A stretch of 64,000 nucleotides of DNA from Algicola sagamiensis DSM 14643 (GCF_000374485.1 NZ_KB894504.1:46485-110484); one strand, 5' to 3'; shown: positions 39,865 to 49,269, counted from the first letter of the stretch. Numbers and translations are program-made. Notes: generated by a model from the sequence alone, not told the origin.

Positions 39865-41049
39865 TTAGTCTTTACGAGTGACTATTGTTGCTTCGACAGT
39901 TCCCATGCTTTTTATATTGTATTGAATCTGTTCTTGTCGACTCCACCCCGTACGAACAGTAAGGAAGTTATCTCCCCAATATCCACCGTAAATATAACCA
40001 AAAGCAATGGCTGAATGATTCGTGCCAATTTGTCCTTGCGTGTGATAGTGAACCATCGCAGGACGCTGAGCTTTCATTTCCTGGATCAAGTAAGAGAAAG
40101 TCGTCATGGCAGCATAGCTGATGCGTCTTGCTTTCCACTGCGCATCGCCTCTTTGATTCATATAATCGACAATATTGATGCTATTGGATTGTGATGTGCC
40201 TCCTTGACCATCTTCGCGGCAATAAGTTTTGAGCACGCCACGAAGTTGGTTAATGGTCTCTCGCATCAATGGACTATTCGCTTGATGATTTTGCTGAGTT
40301 TCATCTCCAATCATATTTGGGTAGCCATTGCGGTCATAAAAATCGACCAACATTGCAGCGGCTACAGGCGTGCAACCCGCATAGCACTCATTTCTATCAT
40401 TACTGGATGTTGGCCAGTAACGGTATTCTTGATAGAAAGGTGAGAAACGCCAGTCAATCACAATTTCTTCAGAGTCAGGGGTATCCCTGCGCATCCGTGA
40501 CAATGGTTGCATATCGGATTGCTCGATTTTGCGGGAAACAGAAAAGTCAGCTTGAGTGACGGATGGGTTGATAGTGAAAAGGATGGCCTCATGTTTTGGT
40601 GCAAGGATCACCGCAGATGTGCCTGGTCCATTCCATAGCCAACGATATTGACGATTATCTTGAAGATTGGATTTGAGGATTTTTGTTGGAGAAGTCCCTT
40701 CAAATGCAAATTCTGCGACCTGCTCACGGAGAGGGTTTGCTTCAATAATCAAGTATCCTTGTGCTTCACCTTGTATAGACAGGATCTCAACTTCATAGGC
40801 CTGAAGAGACGTTTCGTCACGATAAAGTGGGGTAATTGTACCCACTTGTGCGCGCTGCCACTTGGGCTCACGCGATTGAAAATGCGCAATGAAAGATAAT
40901 GCTTCACGCTCTGCATCCCACTGTGTTTTCAACACGGATTGTGCAGAATGAGCTGGAGCGGTGATATGTAAATTATCGAGTTGAGCAAATGCAGTTGTTG
41001 AATAGCTAACAGCCAGTGCAATCGTTGAAAATAAAATTGTTTTTTTCAT
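39865..41049 (-). CDS. Secreted C39-like cysteine protease
   Basis: ATG 41049 gives 394 residues with a Sec signal (MKKTILFSTIALAVSYSTTA, cleavage near AFA-QL at 22/23). Residues about 30-190 resemble a propeptide or accessory domain. The catalytic half begins near 195: C226 in AGCTPVAAAMLVDFYDRNGY is the likely nucleophile, as in C39_2-type peptidases (a second Cys at 222 is close), H345 in TNHSAIAFGY the likely base, and D360/N361 in GGYWGDNFLTV complete the site. Four cysteines may form disulfides after export. It is expected to act in the periplasm or outside the cell. It is not next to an ABC transporter, so it is not the leader-peptidase kind of C39 domain. Confidence 0.7.
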   Translation of the reverse strand: MKKTILFSTIALAVSYSTTAFAQLDNLHITAPAHSAQSVLKTQWDAEREALSFIAHFQSREPKWQRAQVGTITPLYRDETSLQAYEVEILSIQGEAQGYLIIEANPLREQVAEFAFEGTSPTKILKSNLQDNRQYRWLWNGPGTSAVILAPKHEAILFTINPSVTQADFSVSRKIEQSDMQPLSRMRRDTPDSEEIVIDWRFSPFYQEYRYWPTSSNDRNECYAGCTPVAAAMLVDFYDRNGYPNMIGDETQQNHQANSPLMRETINQLRGVLKTYCREDGQGGTSQSNSINIVDYMNQRGDAQWKARRISYAAMTTFSYLIQEMKAQRPAMVHYHTQGQIGTNHSAIAFGYIYGGYWGDNFLTVRTGWSRQEQIQYNIKSMGTVEATIVTRKD

Positions 41050-41227
41050 TGGGAGCTTCTTTTTTTGTTCCAAGGGGCAAATGCCCTTTCAATTTGGGAG
41101 GGGGATTTTACTGATTTGAGATTACCTGTCAAAGGTACTCAACCTTATTTATAGAAGATCATCGCAGCGATGGCTGTTGAGTTGGGTAACAACACCTTCC
41201 CTGGTATTGAATTTGATGGATAATACT

Positions 41228-43444
41228 TTACTGTTGGAGATCAATCTGGATGGATACGGGGGTTGTTCCACCTTCCAGCGTGATGAAGTACCACCCTTTT
41301 GGAATACTATCCAATCGCAAGAATTCACGACTGCCATTCTGGGTAGAAGAAAAATCATGATGTGCTTGAGAAGGCCAGTTTTGGCCAGTAAATAGGTTTA
41401 GGTTGCCTTGCCCATGATCGGTCCTGATTTCTATCGTTTGATTGCTGGCAGGGACATTGAAAAAGAAAAATGAACGATGATTCGCAGCGCACAATGGTTG
41501 TCCAAAATTGAGCTGGCTGATTCGGGTTGGTAGCATTTGCTGACATGCATTGTGAATTGACTTCGGCTGCTCACCAGGCTCCCGGTTGGCTGAGTCCTGA
41601 CTGACGGCAACACCCAATTGCTGATAGCCTTGGGGGTGATATATCAAAATATAATGACGGCCCCGGTTGGCGGTGACAATGAGGACTTGGTTGGTATTAT
41701 TCCCTTCAGAGCGCGCTTTCGCTGAATGCGGCATGGCCCAATCATCCTGACGATAAAATATTTGAGATTTTCCCTGTCCATTGCTGGTACTGATGTAAAG
41801 CGTTGTATTATCCATTTCTACATCTACATAGAAATGGTGGGCCTGGCCAGAAATACACTCCATTTGATCCCACTGAAGTGATTGACCACTTGTGATGGTA
41901 TCACTATTCGTGCAGTCTTTTTTGAGGTTCAGTGGGACACCTTGGTCGTTTTTGGGATGTAGGAGGAGTCCATCCGGATCACCATCTTCTGGTTGGGGCA
42001 ACCAGGGTTGTAGACAGAGAGCACTTTTCACACAAGGATCGGTGAGTGCTTTCATAAATGCGACCATGTCTGCCAGTTCTTGTTCATCCAGCCCCAAAGG
42101 CCTGAGTACAGGTGCGCCATCAGCGATTTCATCATCCACAATATCGATTGCGGGCTGAGTATCTGATTTTGCGTTGGGGAATAGGGACTCACAAGACTCG
42201 GTGTTTTTAAACTGAGCGAGCTTGCACCAGTCTGAGTTATCAAAGTATTTATTCAGTGCTTTGTGAAAGTCATTATAGTGATCCATCACTTCTTCCAGCG
42301 TTTTGTAATTTCCGGCATGGCCATAGGGACCCGTGACTTCGATGTTCAATAATGTTGGGGAGCGAAAACTAAAGATATCTGCTTCTTTGCCATTACGAGC
42401 CATGCGGCCAATATCTCCAGTTTCTGATGGGCCTGTATTTGTACCTGGACCAATTTGTGGGAATGCGAGTCGATGATAATTGTCCCCTTTCGACTGTGTG
42501 AGTGTGTCTTCACTATGACATCCAACACACTGAGTAGGAAGCTCGTCAGGTGGATCTCCACCATCTGATGGTGGTGGTGGGAGCGTATAATAAAGGATTG
42601 CACCGCGTTTTACGGAATCATCAATTGCATTCAGGTCACCGCGAATGTATTGAAACCAGGGGTTGTTTGTGAAGTTCATTGAACGTTGATATGCGGCGAG
42701 AGCATTGGCAATATTCTCGTAAGTCACGATTTCTTCCTGCGTACCAGTGATGTGACCATAGACACGTTCAAAGTACTGTCTCCATTGGTTTCGAAAAATT
42801 TCTCCCTGCCCAACACCATAATCACCAATACGTGCAGCAAGATGAGCGCGAACCACATGAGTGGGTTGGCCGGCCTCAAAGCTGAAACCTTGCATTTCAA
42901 CGGGAGAAACCGTAGGAAACCGGGCTTGTGCTTCAAGGAGACCTTCTCCTGCATTTGGATCGGCTTCACCATAAGGGACATCAGGCGTACTGATCCCTTT
43001 GCTTGGATATTTAAAATCAATCAACTCGACACGCGCATCACGGAAGAGGCTGCGAGTATATGCCCAACTATTGAAGATAGTGGGAGAGTTGCGTGGGACA
43101 TAGAGCTGGTCTGTCTTCGTGACTCTGCCAGGTCCTAAAACGTCAGGATCTTTAGCAAAAGTGCCAATAGGTAATGCAAGTCCATCGCCACCCCCTAAAT
43201 AGGGATGGTGGCAACTTGCACAAGCAACATCTTTATCGCCACTGAGAGATTTTGAGAAAAACAAAAGTTTGCCCAGTTTCACTTCTGGATCATTGGGGGT
43301 TGGGATATCGACACCACGTGTTGGCTCCCCAGTCAATTGATGTTGCTGGATCAATTTTTTGAGTGCTTTATCCAATACTGATTCATTCGCAGATGTGCTA
43401 AAAACGACAAAAAAGAAAGACAGCATAAACGTCAGTGTTCTCAT
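41228..43444 (-). CDS. Di-haem cytochrome c peroxidase family protein with PPC-like C-terminal domains
   Basis: ATG 43444 with CAGGAAAT upstream gives 738 residues and a Sec signal (MRTLTFMLSFFFVVFSTSAN). Two CxxCH haem sites are present, C75-C78-H79 (CASCHH) and C306-C309-H310 (CVGCH), within a MauG/CcpA-type fold spanning about 25-470 (DADVACASC-like entry; RSPTLLNIEVTGPYGHAG). Past residue 505 there are two beta-rich repeats (about 508-615 and 634-736) resembling bacterial pre-peptidase C-terminal domains (FFFFNVPASNQTIEIRTDHG), normally found on secreted proteases. A peroxidase or MauG-like oxidation role in the periplasm or outside is inferred; the fusion is unusual. Confidence 0.75.
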   Translation of the reverse strand: MRTLTFMLSFFFVVFSTSANESVLDKALKKLIQQHQLTGEPTRGVDIPTPNDPEVKLGKLLFFSKSLSGDKDVACASCHHPYLGGGDGLALPIGTFAKDPDVLGPGRVTKTDQLYVPRNSPTIFNSWAYTRSLFRDARVELIDFKYPSKGISTPDVPYGEADPNAGEGLLEAQARFPTVSPVEMQGFSFEAGQPTHVVRAHLAARIGDYGVGQGEIFRNQWRQYFERVYGHITGTQEEIVTYENIANALAAYQRSMNFTNNPWFQYIRGDLNAIDDSVKRGAILYYTLPPPPSDGGDPPDELPTQCVGCHSEDTLTQSKGDNYHRLAFPQIGPGTNTGPSETGDIGRMARNGKEADIFSFRSPTLLNIEVTGPYGHAGNYKTLEEVMDHYNDFHKALNKYFDNSDWCKLAQFKNTESCESLFPNAKSDTQPAIDIVDDEIADGAPVLRPLGLDEQELADMVAFMKALTDPCVKSALCLQPWLPQPEDGDPDGLLLHPKNDQGVPLNLKKDCTNSDTITSGQSLQWDQMECISGQAHHFYVDVEMDNTTLYISTSNGQGKSQIFYRQDDWAMPHSAKARSEGNNTNQVLIVTANRGRHYILIYHPQGYQQLGVAVSQDSANREPGEQPKSIHNACQQMLPTRISQLNFGQPLCAANHRSFFFFNVPASNQTIEIRTDHGQGNLNLFTGQNWPSQAHHDFSSTQNGSREFLRLDSIPKGWYFITLEGGTTPVSIQIDLQQ

Positions 43445-44163
43445 TATTAAAATTTCCTGAGTTTGATTGTCCAATTCCAACAAGTGAGGTGTGCTGCTGA
43501 ACCACATCACATTGGAAATCATTGATGTCCGGACAATTTAACTTTATACGTATGAAAATATGTCAAAAGCGAATTTTCGAAACTTTTACATTGAACGTGG
43601 TGACATTTACTTTTCGAAGATGTGTGATTTCTACCTCTCAATAAAGCCACTGGCATTTATCAGGTATTTCTCTGGGTTATTTATTTAATTCACTGAATAT
43701 AAGTTAAAAAATGAAGTGAAAATAAATTTCTCTAGTGAAAAAAGAATGATGCAGATGATAAAGCAAACAGTGGTGGGTGTCGGATTTATACAATAAATTA
43801 CCTATGGACAACATAAAATCACTGAGATTGAGTATGGTGTGTCAATTTTCAGAAAAGTATTGTTATCTTCATGTATTGAGATAAGTCACTTATTATTTGT
43901 GAACCAATAGGGAGAGAGAAGATAAAACATGAATTTATCTGAGATAAACGGAGGTGTTTTCTAAATTCGAGTCATTCAAACATCGTGATTTCTGTGAGAA
44001 ATGCGCTTGCACAGGGGGAATATTCACGCACATAATGAGTGGCTTGCATTAACTATTTGTTTTTATTTTATATTTTAATTCATTTGGCTGATGTCATCCA
44101 GGTATTCTTGCACTTTAGCATGCGGATGGGCTGGTTCTGCTTATTACAAGAAAGGAAAACATC
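43445..44163. other. 719-bp AT-rich gap without a confident gene
   Basis: Divergent intergenic region between the cytochrome gene (minus) and the acyl-CoA dehydrogenase-like gene (plus). It must hold both promoters. The base composition is clearly more AT-rich than the flanking genes. The only coding hint is a tiny frame at 43929-43964 reading MNLSEINGGVF, which opens in the neighbouring frame to a Cys-containing tail to 44052. I see no tRNA, repeat array or known riboswitch. Confidence 0.6.
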
Positions 44164-45309
44164 ATGCATCTTGATCAAGCTGCGGATATGACGCAGCAAA
44201 AATTCCCACAACTTTTTCAATTACTCTCTACGCAATCCATGATGGATTGGGAAAACTCATCTCCTGAAACACTTGCAGGCGTATTTCGGGATAGTCGTAC
44301 GTCGGCTGCGACGCTACCAGTTGAATTTGGTGGACTAGGCGCGAAAGCTTCTGAGTTAACTCAAATGATCCATTGGGTTGCTGGACGTGCGCCTTCGCTT
44401 GGCCTGATGATGGTGATGCATCACCATAGCTTGGCTGGGCTAGATTCATTCTCGGCATATATTCCTGAGGTGCGTCAGCTGACTTCTTATCTTGCTTCAA
44501 ACAATATGTTACTTGCATCGGCGTTTGCGGAAGGCTATGCCCACCAAGATATTTTGAAGCTTGGAATATCGTTAGAAAAATCAGCGGGTGGATTCGTTTT
44601 TAATGGGCAGAAAAAACCGTGCACAATGGCGAATGTCATGGATGCGATGTTGCTCGGTTTAAATTACACGAATGAACAAGGAGAGACACATATTGGCGCT
44701 GCGATTATTCCAAGGCAAACCGAAGGCGTGAGCAGCTGCCGAGACTTTTGGCAGGCTGATATTCTCCGAAACTCAGATACTCAAGCTGTGACACTCAATC
44801 AGGTTTTTGTACCAGACGAATACATGTTATTGAGTGATGTTATGAATGCGCAAGTCGATGATCCCACCAAAGCTGCAATGCAAGGGAAAGGCGCAGCAGA
44901 GAATGCTGTGTCCTGTTGGTTTCAAGTTTTGGCGTCTGCAATGTACTTAGGTGTTGCCGCTCAGATGATGGATAAGGCTTTATTTGAAAAAAATGGGCAT
45001 ATGATTGAAAAATCCGACATGCTCATTGATTATCAGTCGACAATGACTGCATTGATGGCAACAGCGGAAAAATTGGATGAAGGTATATTTAACGATGCTT
45101 TACGGGCACAATGCTTGTCTGTTCGCTTTTCGACGCAAAAGGCAATAGAGCGTATCAGTGACCGTGCATTCGAAATACTGGGGGGGATCCAGTTTATTCA
45201 AAACAAAACGCTTGGGTATTTACTCCCCGCTTGTCGCCTCCTTGGTTTCCATCCACCTTCAAGAAGTGCAGCGACAGAAGAAATGCTTGCTTATTACGGT
45301 CGTTTATAA
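44164..45309 (+). CDS. Acyl-CoA dehydrogenase-like flavoprotein
   Basis: A 381-residue protein with the three-part acyl-CoA dehydrogenase layout: an N-terminal helical domain (VEFGGLGAKASELTQM), a central beta domain (SAFAEGYAHQDI, FNGQKKPCTMANVMDAMLL), and a C-terminal helical domain (ISDRAFEILGGIQFIQNK). The usual catalytic Glu region near the C-terminus is altered (CRLLGFHPPSRSAATEE), so substrate and even activity are unclear. The frame starts at ATG 44164 behind AAGAAAGGAAAACATC. It is a single gene, convergent with a decayed solute-binding-protein gene. Confidence 0.72.
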   Translation: MHLDQAADMTQQKFPQLFQLLSTQSMMDWENSSPETLAGVFRDSRTSAATLPVEFGGLGAKASELTQMIHWVAGRAPSLGLMMVMHHHSLAGLDSFSAYIPEVRQLTSYLASNNMLLASAFAEGYAHQDILKLGISLEKSAGGFVFNGQKKPCTMANVMDAMLLGLNYTNEQGETHIGAAIIPRQTEGVSSCRDFWQADILRNSDTQAVTLNQVFVPDEYMLLSDVMNAQVDDPTKAAMQGKGAAENAVSCWFQVLASAMYLGVAAQMMDKALFEKNGHMIEKSDMLIDYQSTMTALMATAEKLDEGIFNDALRAQCLSVRFSTQKAIERISDRAFEILGGIQFIQNKTLGYLLPACRLLGFHPPSRSAATEEMLAYYGRL

Positions 45310-45321
45310 AAGTGCACGGGT

Positions 45322-46102
45322 TTATTCTTCACAAGAGGGTTCGTAGTAGCCCTCTTTTAATCGTTGATAGATTTCCTGATATTTTCCGGTCTTTTTTAGT
45401 GTCTCAAGACAAGCATTAAATTGTTGTTGAAGGTATTTCGCATCATCACGAATACGAGAAAAAAACAGGTGTGCAGAAACTCGATTAAGCGGCTTTTCCA
45501 ACCATTAAAATGAAGCACGATGCACCTTAAAAAAACACGCGATGGTATATTCTCCAACGAGTTTATCAACGGGAAACACATGGATCCAACCGGCGATGAG
45601 TTTTGGATATTGTTTTTGTCTGTCAGGTTTTCCTCTATCTTTAATCGACCACTTTTTTTCCCTTCCCAAAATGCTTGTGTGTAGGTGTAGCCAATTGTTG
45701 CGCCAATACGGAATGATTGAAAGTCTTCTAAAGAATCCCATTTTTTTTCGGGCCTTGACCACGAATAATGAGGAATGTTGGGGTGTCGTAAAGTACGGGC
45801 TCACTCATTCGGAAAAAAGGCTGGTGTACGGGGGCATTCGACCAAGCGAAACTACCGTGATATTTCCCTTCTTTTGCTTCCTGATACGCTCTTTTCCAGG
45901 GTAAAAATTTGACCTCAATTTGCATCGGCTCAGGGGCTGCTAAAAATGCTTCGTTGATCAAGTGCGTAATAAACCCATCGTGTTTCATCGTTTGAGAGAA
46001 ATAGGGCGGGTATTCTCCAGTAGAGAGGCGGATCACTTTCGCAAGACCATCAAAGGAGTTCAGAAGAAAGGGGCATAGTGAGAATAAACGAATTAATTTC
46101 AC
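45322..46102 (-). pseudogene. Decayed SBP_bac_3-type solute-binding protein gene
   Basis: An ancestral protein of about 260 residues can be read only by changing frame. Frame one (46102 to about 45748) gives a signal peptide and VIRLSTGEYPPYFSQTMKHDG, typical of amino-acid-binding family 3. At a run of eight A (minus strand, 45741-45748) it shifts into KKWDSLEDFQSFRIGATIGY. A second shift near 45615-45650 enters YPKLIAGWIHVFPVDKLVGEY. An in-frame TAA at 45505-45507 is followed by homologous sequence (LFFSRIRDDAKYLQQQFNAC, then KTGKYQEIYQRLKEGYY) to a natural stop at 45322. Two frameshifts and one nonsense codon make it inactive unless sequencing errors are involved. Confidence 0.8.
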
Positions 46103-46148
46103 GATAAGATCACTGCAAAATACTTATTGAAAGCATATACGGAAATCA

Positions 46149-46736
46149 TTAAGTTTCATTTTCTGAGAGCAGTTTTAAAAGATAGTGATGGGTATAAACA
46201 TGGCTGTCCATATTAAGAAGCGACTGTTTTTCTTTGGCAGTAATCGGTAAAATTTCCAACCAACGCTGACAAACCCAAGATATGTCATCCAGGTGATGGG
46301 TTGGATAGAGTTCCCCAAGCTCGGGGCATTTGTGATACAGCGAAGCCAGTTTATTTATCACAGGGTCATTGTTAGGTGCTTTGTGTTGGCACCAATTTGG
46401 TAAAAGAGAGACGTCTCCCCAATACAAGTCATCTTTATCTGGTGTAAAATCCAAAATCCGAAATCGTTGTATACCTTCAACAATAATGCCAAGCAGACCA
46501 CCGTCTAGAGACATAAAATCAATAATTTCAACAAGCGTACCAATTGGATGAATTGACACACTTTGCCGATCAGGGCCTGAATTGAGCATACACATCCCAA
46601 AGTAGGTTTGATTGGAAAGGCTATCAGTGACCATTTTCAAGTAACGTGGCTCAAATATACGCAGTGGCAAACGTCCCCCCGGCAAAACATGTGCCGTAAG
46701 TGGAAATAATGGAATTGATGCCGCTTCTTCAGTCAA
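46149..46736 (-). CDS. Lon N-terminal-domain (substrate-binding-like) protein
   Basis: The frame is open to 46835, but TTG 46736 is preceded by a strong GGAGGT at suitable spacing and starts at LTEEAASIPLFPL, where the family begins; this gives 195 residues. The LON substrate-binding domain is clear (LFPLTAHVLPGGRLPLRIFEPRYLKMV, YFGMCML, IVEGIQRFRI). Neither the ATPase nor the protease part of Lon is present. Stand-alone Lon-N proteins are common in marine gammaproteobacteria, with no defined role. Confidence 0.82.
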   Translation of the reverse strand: MTEEAASIPLFPLTAHVLPGGRLPLRIFEPRYLKMVTDSLSNQTYFGMCMLNSGPDRQSVSIHPIGTLVEIIDFMSLDGGLLGIIVEGIQRFRILDFTPDKDDLYWGDVSLLPNWCQHKAPNNDPVINKLASLYHKCPELGELYPTHHLDDISWVCQRWLEILPITAKEKQSLLNMDSHVYTHHYLLKLLSENET

Positions 46737-47007
46737 ATGCCTACCTCCCTCTTTATTTCTTATTATATTAGAGCTTCTGAAGTAGGAAAAAAATCTTGTA
46801 TTTTGTATTCCTTTACCGCTCTTTTTTGCGTGCACAATTTATAGAAGGATAGACAGAATGGTAATGGTTCACTACTGATGATGCGGTTGATAGCGTTTTC
46901 AAATTAAAAGAAGTTTTTCTACTAATTTAGCGCTTTTCTTTTTCAAGTGTGTCATAGGAAATCCCCACGATATTGCAGAATACAGTGGGGGAGTTGTTCT
47001 ATCAGAT

Positions 47008-47601
47008 TTATGCTGCTTTTGCTTTTAATTTTCTGAGTTTTTGAAGGGAGTTTGAATCAAACAAAAGCGACCAGATGTTTAAGTAGATTAATAGACTCAG
47101 GAAGAGTTTAAATGGATCTTGCCAGTTGTGAAGAAATTCGGCTGGTGCATCAATATCAAAATACAAATATGGAATAATTGAAATTAACAGTAGTGCGTTA
47201 TAGAAAATACTTACGATAAAAATTCGACTGATTGCAAAGACCTGAAAAAAGTTAGAACCAGTTGGTAATGGGTAGTTGAACCATCTGGCAACAACATCAT
47301 AGTGTAAATATATCCAACGCGCGGCTAAGTCAAAAAAGATACCGAATATCAGGAATAGATAAAAATCCTGATAAGTGATCCATGTACCAAGTAAATTCAC
47401 GCAGGTTGCAAAAACATAGATGAATGTGATGAGCCTTGCGGCTCTATCTTTCCAATGGATAATCAGTAAATATGATGCTGCTAGCAATACACATGGCGTC
47501 GAAAAAATTGGATACCCAAGGTATTGAATGAGCCACCCAGTACTCACCATGAATAGGAGCAGCCCAAAAGTATGTAGAAGATATTTATGTGACTCTTTCA
47601 T
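47008..47601 (-). CDS. Polytopic membrane protein of the peptide cassette
   Basis: ATG 47601, behind GGGGGG, gives 197 residues (MKESHKYLLHTF). About five to six hydrophobic segments run along it (LLLFMVSTGWLIQYLG, CVLLAASYLLIIHW, FLIFGIFFDLAARWIYL, FIVSIFYNALLLISIIPYLYF, FKLFLSLLIYLNIWSLLF), ending in a basic tail KLRKLKAKA. I recognise no family. It overlaps the end of the short peptide gene by 17 bases and is thus translated with it. By analogy with bacteriocin loci it could be an immunity protein, transporter or receptor; that is inference. Confidence 0.65.
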   Translation of the reverse strand: MKESHKYLLHTFGLLLFMVSTGWLIQYLGYPIFSTPCVLLAASYLLIIHWKDRAARLITFIYVFATCVNLLGTWITYQDFYLFLIFGIFFDLAARWIYLHYDVVARWFNYPLPTGSNFFQVFAISRIFIVSIFYNALLLISIIPYLYFDIDAPAEFLHNWQDPFKLFLSLLIYLNIWSLLFDSNSLQKLRKLKAKAA

Positions 47602-47779
47602 TTTGCCCCCCATGGATATCATTATTGGAAGAATGGGCTATGATGCTCGAGTTCTTAGGAGGAAGGGTTGTATCTCCATCTCCTGTGCCACCAACGCTAC
47701 CACCATTCACCACCATTGTTTCGTTAGTAGTTAGCTCAAGTAATTGAATTGAATCATGAGCATGCATTTTGTTTGTCAT
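47585..47779 (-). CDS. Short peptide with double-glycine leader motif
   Basis: A 64-residue product starting two bases after the stop of the XRE gene. Residues 13-27 (LLELTTNETMVVNGG) fit the double-glycine leader pattern: L at -12, T at -11, E at -8, V at -4 and GG at -2/-1; only -7 (T) is off-pattern. Cleavage after G27 would release a 37-residue peptide rich in Gly, Ser, Thr and Asp and without Cys. No peptidase-containing ABC transporter is in the window. Ribosome binding comes from AAGGAAAT just upstream, inside the regulator's end. It may be a microcin-like or signalling precursor; homology was not checked. Confidence 0.55.
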   Translation of the reverse strand: MTNKMHAHDSIQLLELTTNETMVVNGGSVGGTGDGDTTLPPKNSSIIAHSSNNDIHGGQNERVT

Positions 47780-47780
47780 T

Positions 47781-48053
47781 TCATATTTCCTTGTTTAAAC
47801 AGGGGGTGATCGGCTTTTGAAGAAATGAGAAAAAGGAGCGCCAGTCTTGGGTGGCTTGCATCCAGAGTCTCACGAGGCTAAATGATGGATCACATTTCCC
47901 AGCTTCAATGTTTTGGATATGTCGTACAGAACAGTCGAGCACCTCAGATAACTCTTCTTGAGTCAGACCAGAGTCTCTACGCGCCTCACGTAAGATCTGC
48001 CCTTGATGCTCTAAACTGTTTTTACGATTATTTTCGTGCATGTTCGTATTCAT
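47781..48053 (-). CDS. XRE-family HTH regulator of the peptide cassette
   Basis: With ATG 48053 the product is 90 residues; alternatives are GTG 48101 and ATG 48041, and none has a strong ribosome binding site. The helix-turn-helix is plain: LREARRDSGLTQEELSEVLD followed by CSVRHIQNIEAGKCDPS. Almost the whole protein is the DNA-binding domain, with a short C-terminal segment. It is the first gene of a three-gene unit and probably controls it. A direct repeat, CACAT spaced by eight bases, lies about 30-50 bases upstream of the chosen start (around 48086-48103). Confidence 0.75.
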   Translation of the reverse strand: MNTNMHENNRKNSLEHQGQILREARRDSGLTQEELSEVLDCSVRHIQNIEAGKCDPSFSLVRLWMQATQDWRSFFSFLQKPITPCLNKEI

Positions 48054-48303
48054 AACAGGTAAAAGTACCATAAAAGAAATTACCACACATGCATATTTCA
48101 CATATTTTACAGTAATATAGGTGTAAGGTATTAGTTTTATCTTTTCTTATGTACCTTTTTTTAAATCAAAATGACCTGTTTACGCTCAATGCGGATTAAT
48201 GATTCAATCAGGTTCACTGGGGGCTTCTGAGATTTCTACATAGGAGAGAGGGTGATGATATCAATCATATGAATAATTTTAATCTGGAAATAAGCAGCTT
48301 AAA

Positions 48304-49269
48304 TTATGCACGCGATGTCGGAAATGCAATCACTTCTTCTATTTGCTCTGCTTCGATCGCAAGCATCAGTAGGCGATCAACGCCCAGTGCAACGCCTGCA
48401 CAATCAGGTAGCCCAGCTTCGAGGGCAGCAAGAAAGTCTTCATCAATCGGCATCGGGAGGATCCCCATCGACTCACGCTTTCTGTTATCCTGTTCAAATC
48501 GTTGACGTTGTTCTTCGGCTGACGTGAGCTCATCAAAGCCATTTGCAAGCTCTACACCCTTGTAATACAGTTCGAATCGCTCTGCTACTCGAGAGTCTTG
48601 TGAAGAGATCTTTGCTAATGCAGCTTGTGATGCTGGAAACTGATAAATCACAGTCGGTTTGTCTTGGCCGATCTGTAGTTCAACACCTTCACTAAAGAGG
48701 CATTGCAACAAAATATCACGATCGTCTTCTTGCTCAGCAACATCGGGCCAGCCAAGTTCAGTCAGTTTTGCTTTAAGTGTGGATAGCGGCGCTTCGAGGG
48801 GGTCAAGGCCGAGGAATTGCAGGCATGCTTGTTGGTAAGTCATGACTTCTGCTGGAGGACAGTTGAGAATACTTTGAACGAGTTCATCGACTTCTTGAAT
48901 TAACTTCGGTGCATCAAAGCCCACCCGATACCATTCCAACATCGTGAATTCAGGATTATGAAAGCGGCCTGACTCCTCATTACGAAATGCTCGGCTCATT
49001 TGATAGATTGACCCACTTCCCGCCGCTAAGAGGCGCTTCATAGCGTATTCTGGTGATGTTTGTAAATAGAGCGAAATCCCTTTGGCATATCCCGGTCCAA
49101 CAAACTCCGTTTCAAAGTTTCTCAAGTGAACGTCTGAGACACCGTAACGGGAGAGTGCAGGGGTTTCGACTTCCATGACATCACGCAATGCGAAAAATGC
49201 GCGGATCTCTTTCAGTGCTGTTGCACGACGCTGCAAATTTTGAATTGACGCAGTGGGTTGCCAGGTCAT
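48304..49269 (-). CDS. epmA: EF-P (R)-beta-lysine ligase EpmA
   Basis: A 321-residue class II lysyl-tRNA synthetase paralogue lacking the anticodon-binding domain. It attaches beta-lysine to elongation factor P, which relieves ribosome stalling at proline runs. Motifs: [57 protein letters not shown], and the final [12 protein letters not shown]. Start ATG 49269 matches family length. In many relatives it lies beside the frd genes; here speD is next on the same strand. Confidence 0.93.
   Translation of the reverse strand: MTWQPTASIQNLQRRATALKEIRAFFALRDVMEVETPALSRYGVSDVHLRNFETEFVGPGYAKGISLYLQTSPEYAMKRLLAAGSGSIYQMSRAFRNEESGRFHNPEFTMLEWYRVGFDAPKLIQEVDELVQSILNCPPAEVMTYQQACLQFLGLDPLEAPLSTLKAKLTELGWPDVAEQEDDRDILLQCLFSEGVELQIGQDKPTVIYQFPASQAALAKISSQDSRVAERFELYYKGVELANGFDELTSAEEQRQRFEQDNRKRESMGILPMPIDEDFLAALEAGLPDCAGVALGVDRLLMLAIEAEQIEEVIAFPTSRA

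Noticed and set aside
39865..41049. The C39-like protease as the client of the neighbouring type III chaperone
   Set aside because: It has a clear Sec signal peptide, and class I chaperone clients are normally cytosolic before injection. A separate terminator also divides the two genes.
46963..46990. Terminator after the membrane-protein gene of the peptide cassette
   Set aside because: CCCCAC and GTGGGG can pair, but the stem is six bases, the loop 16, and the following T tract is weak.
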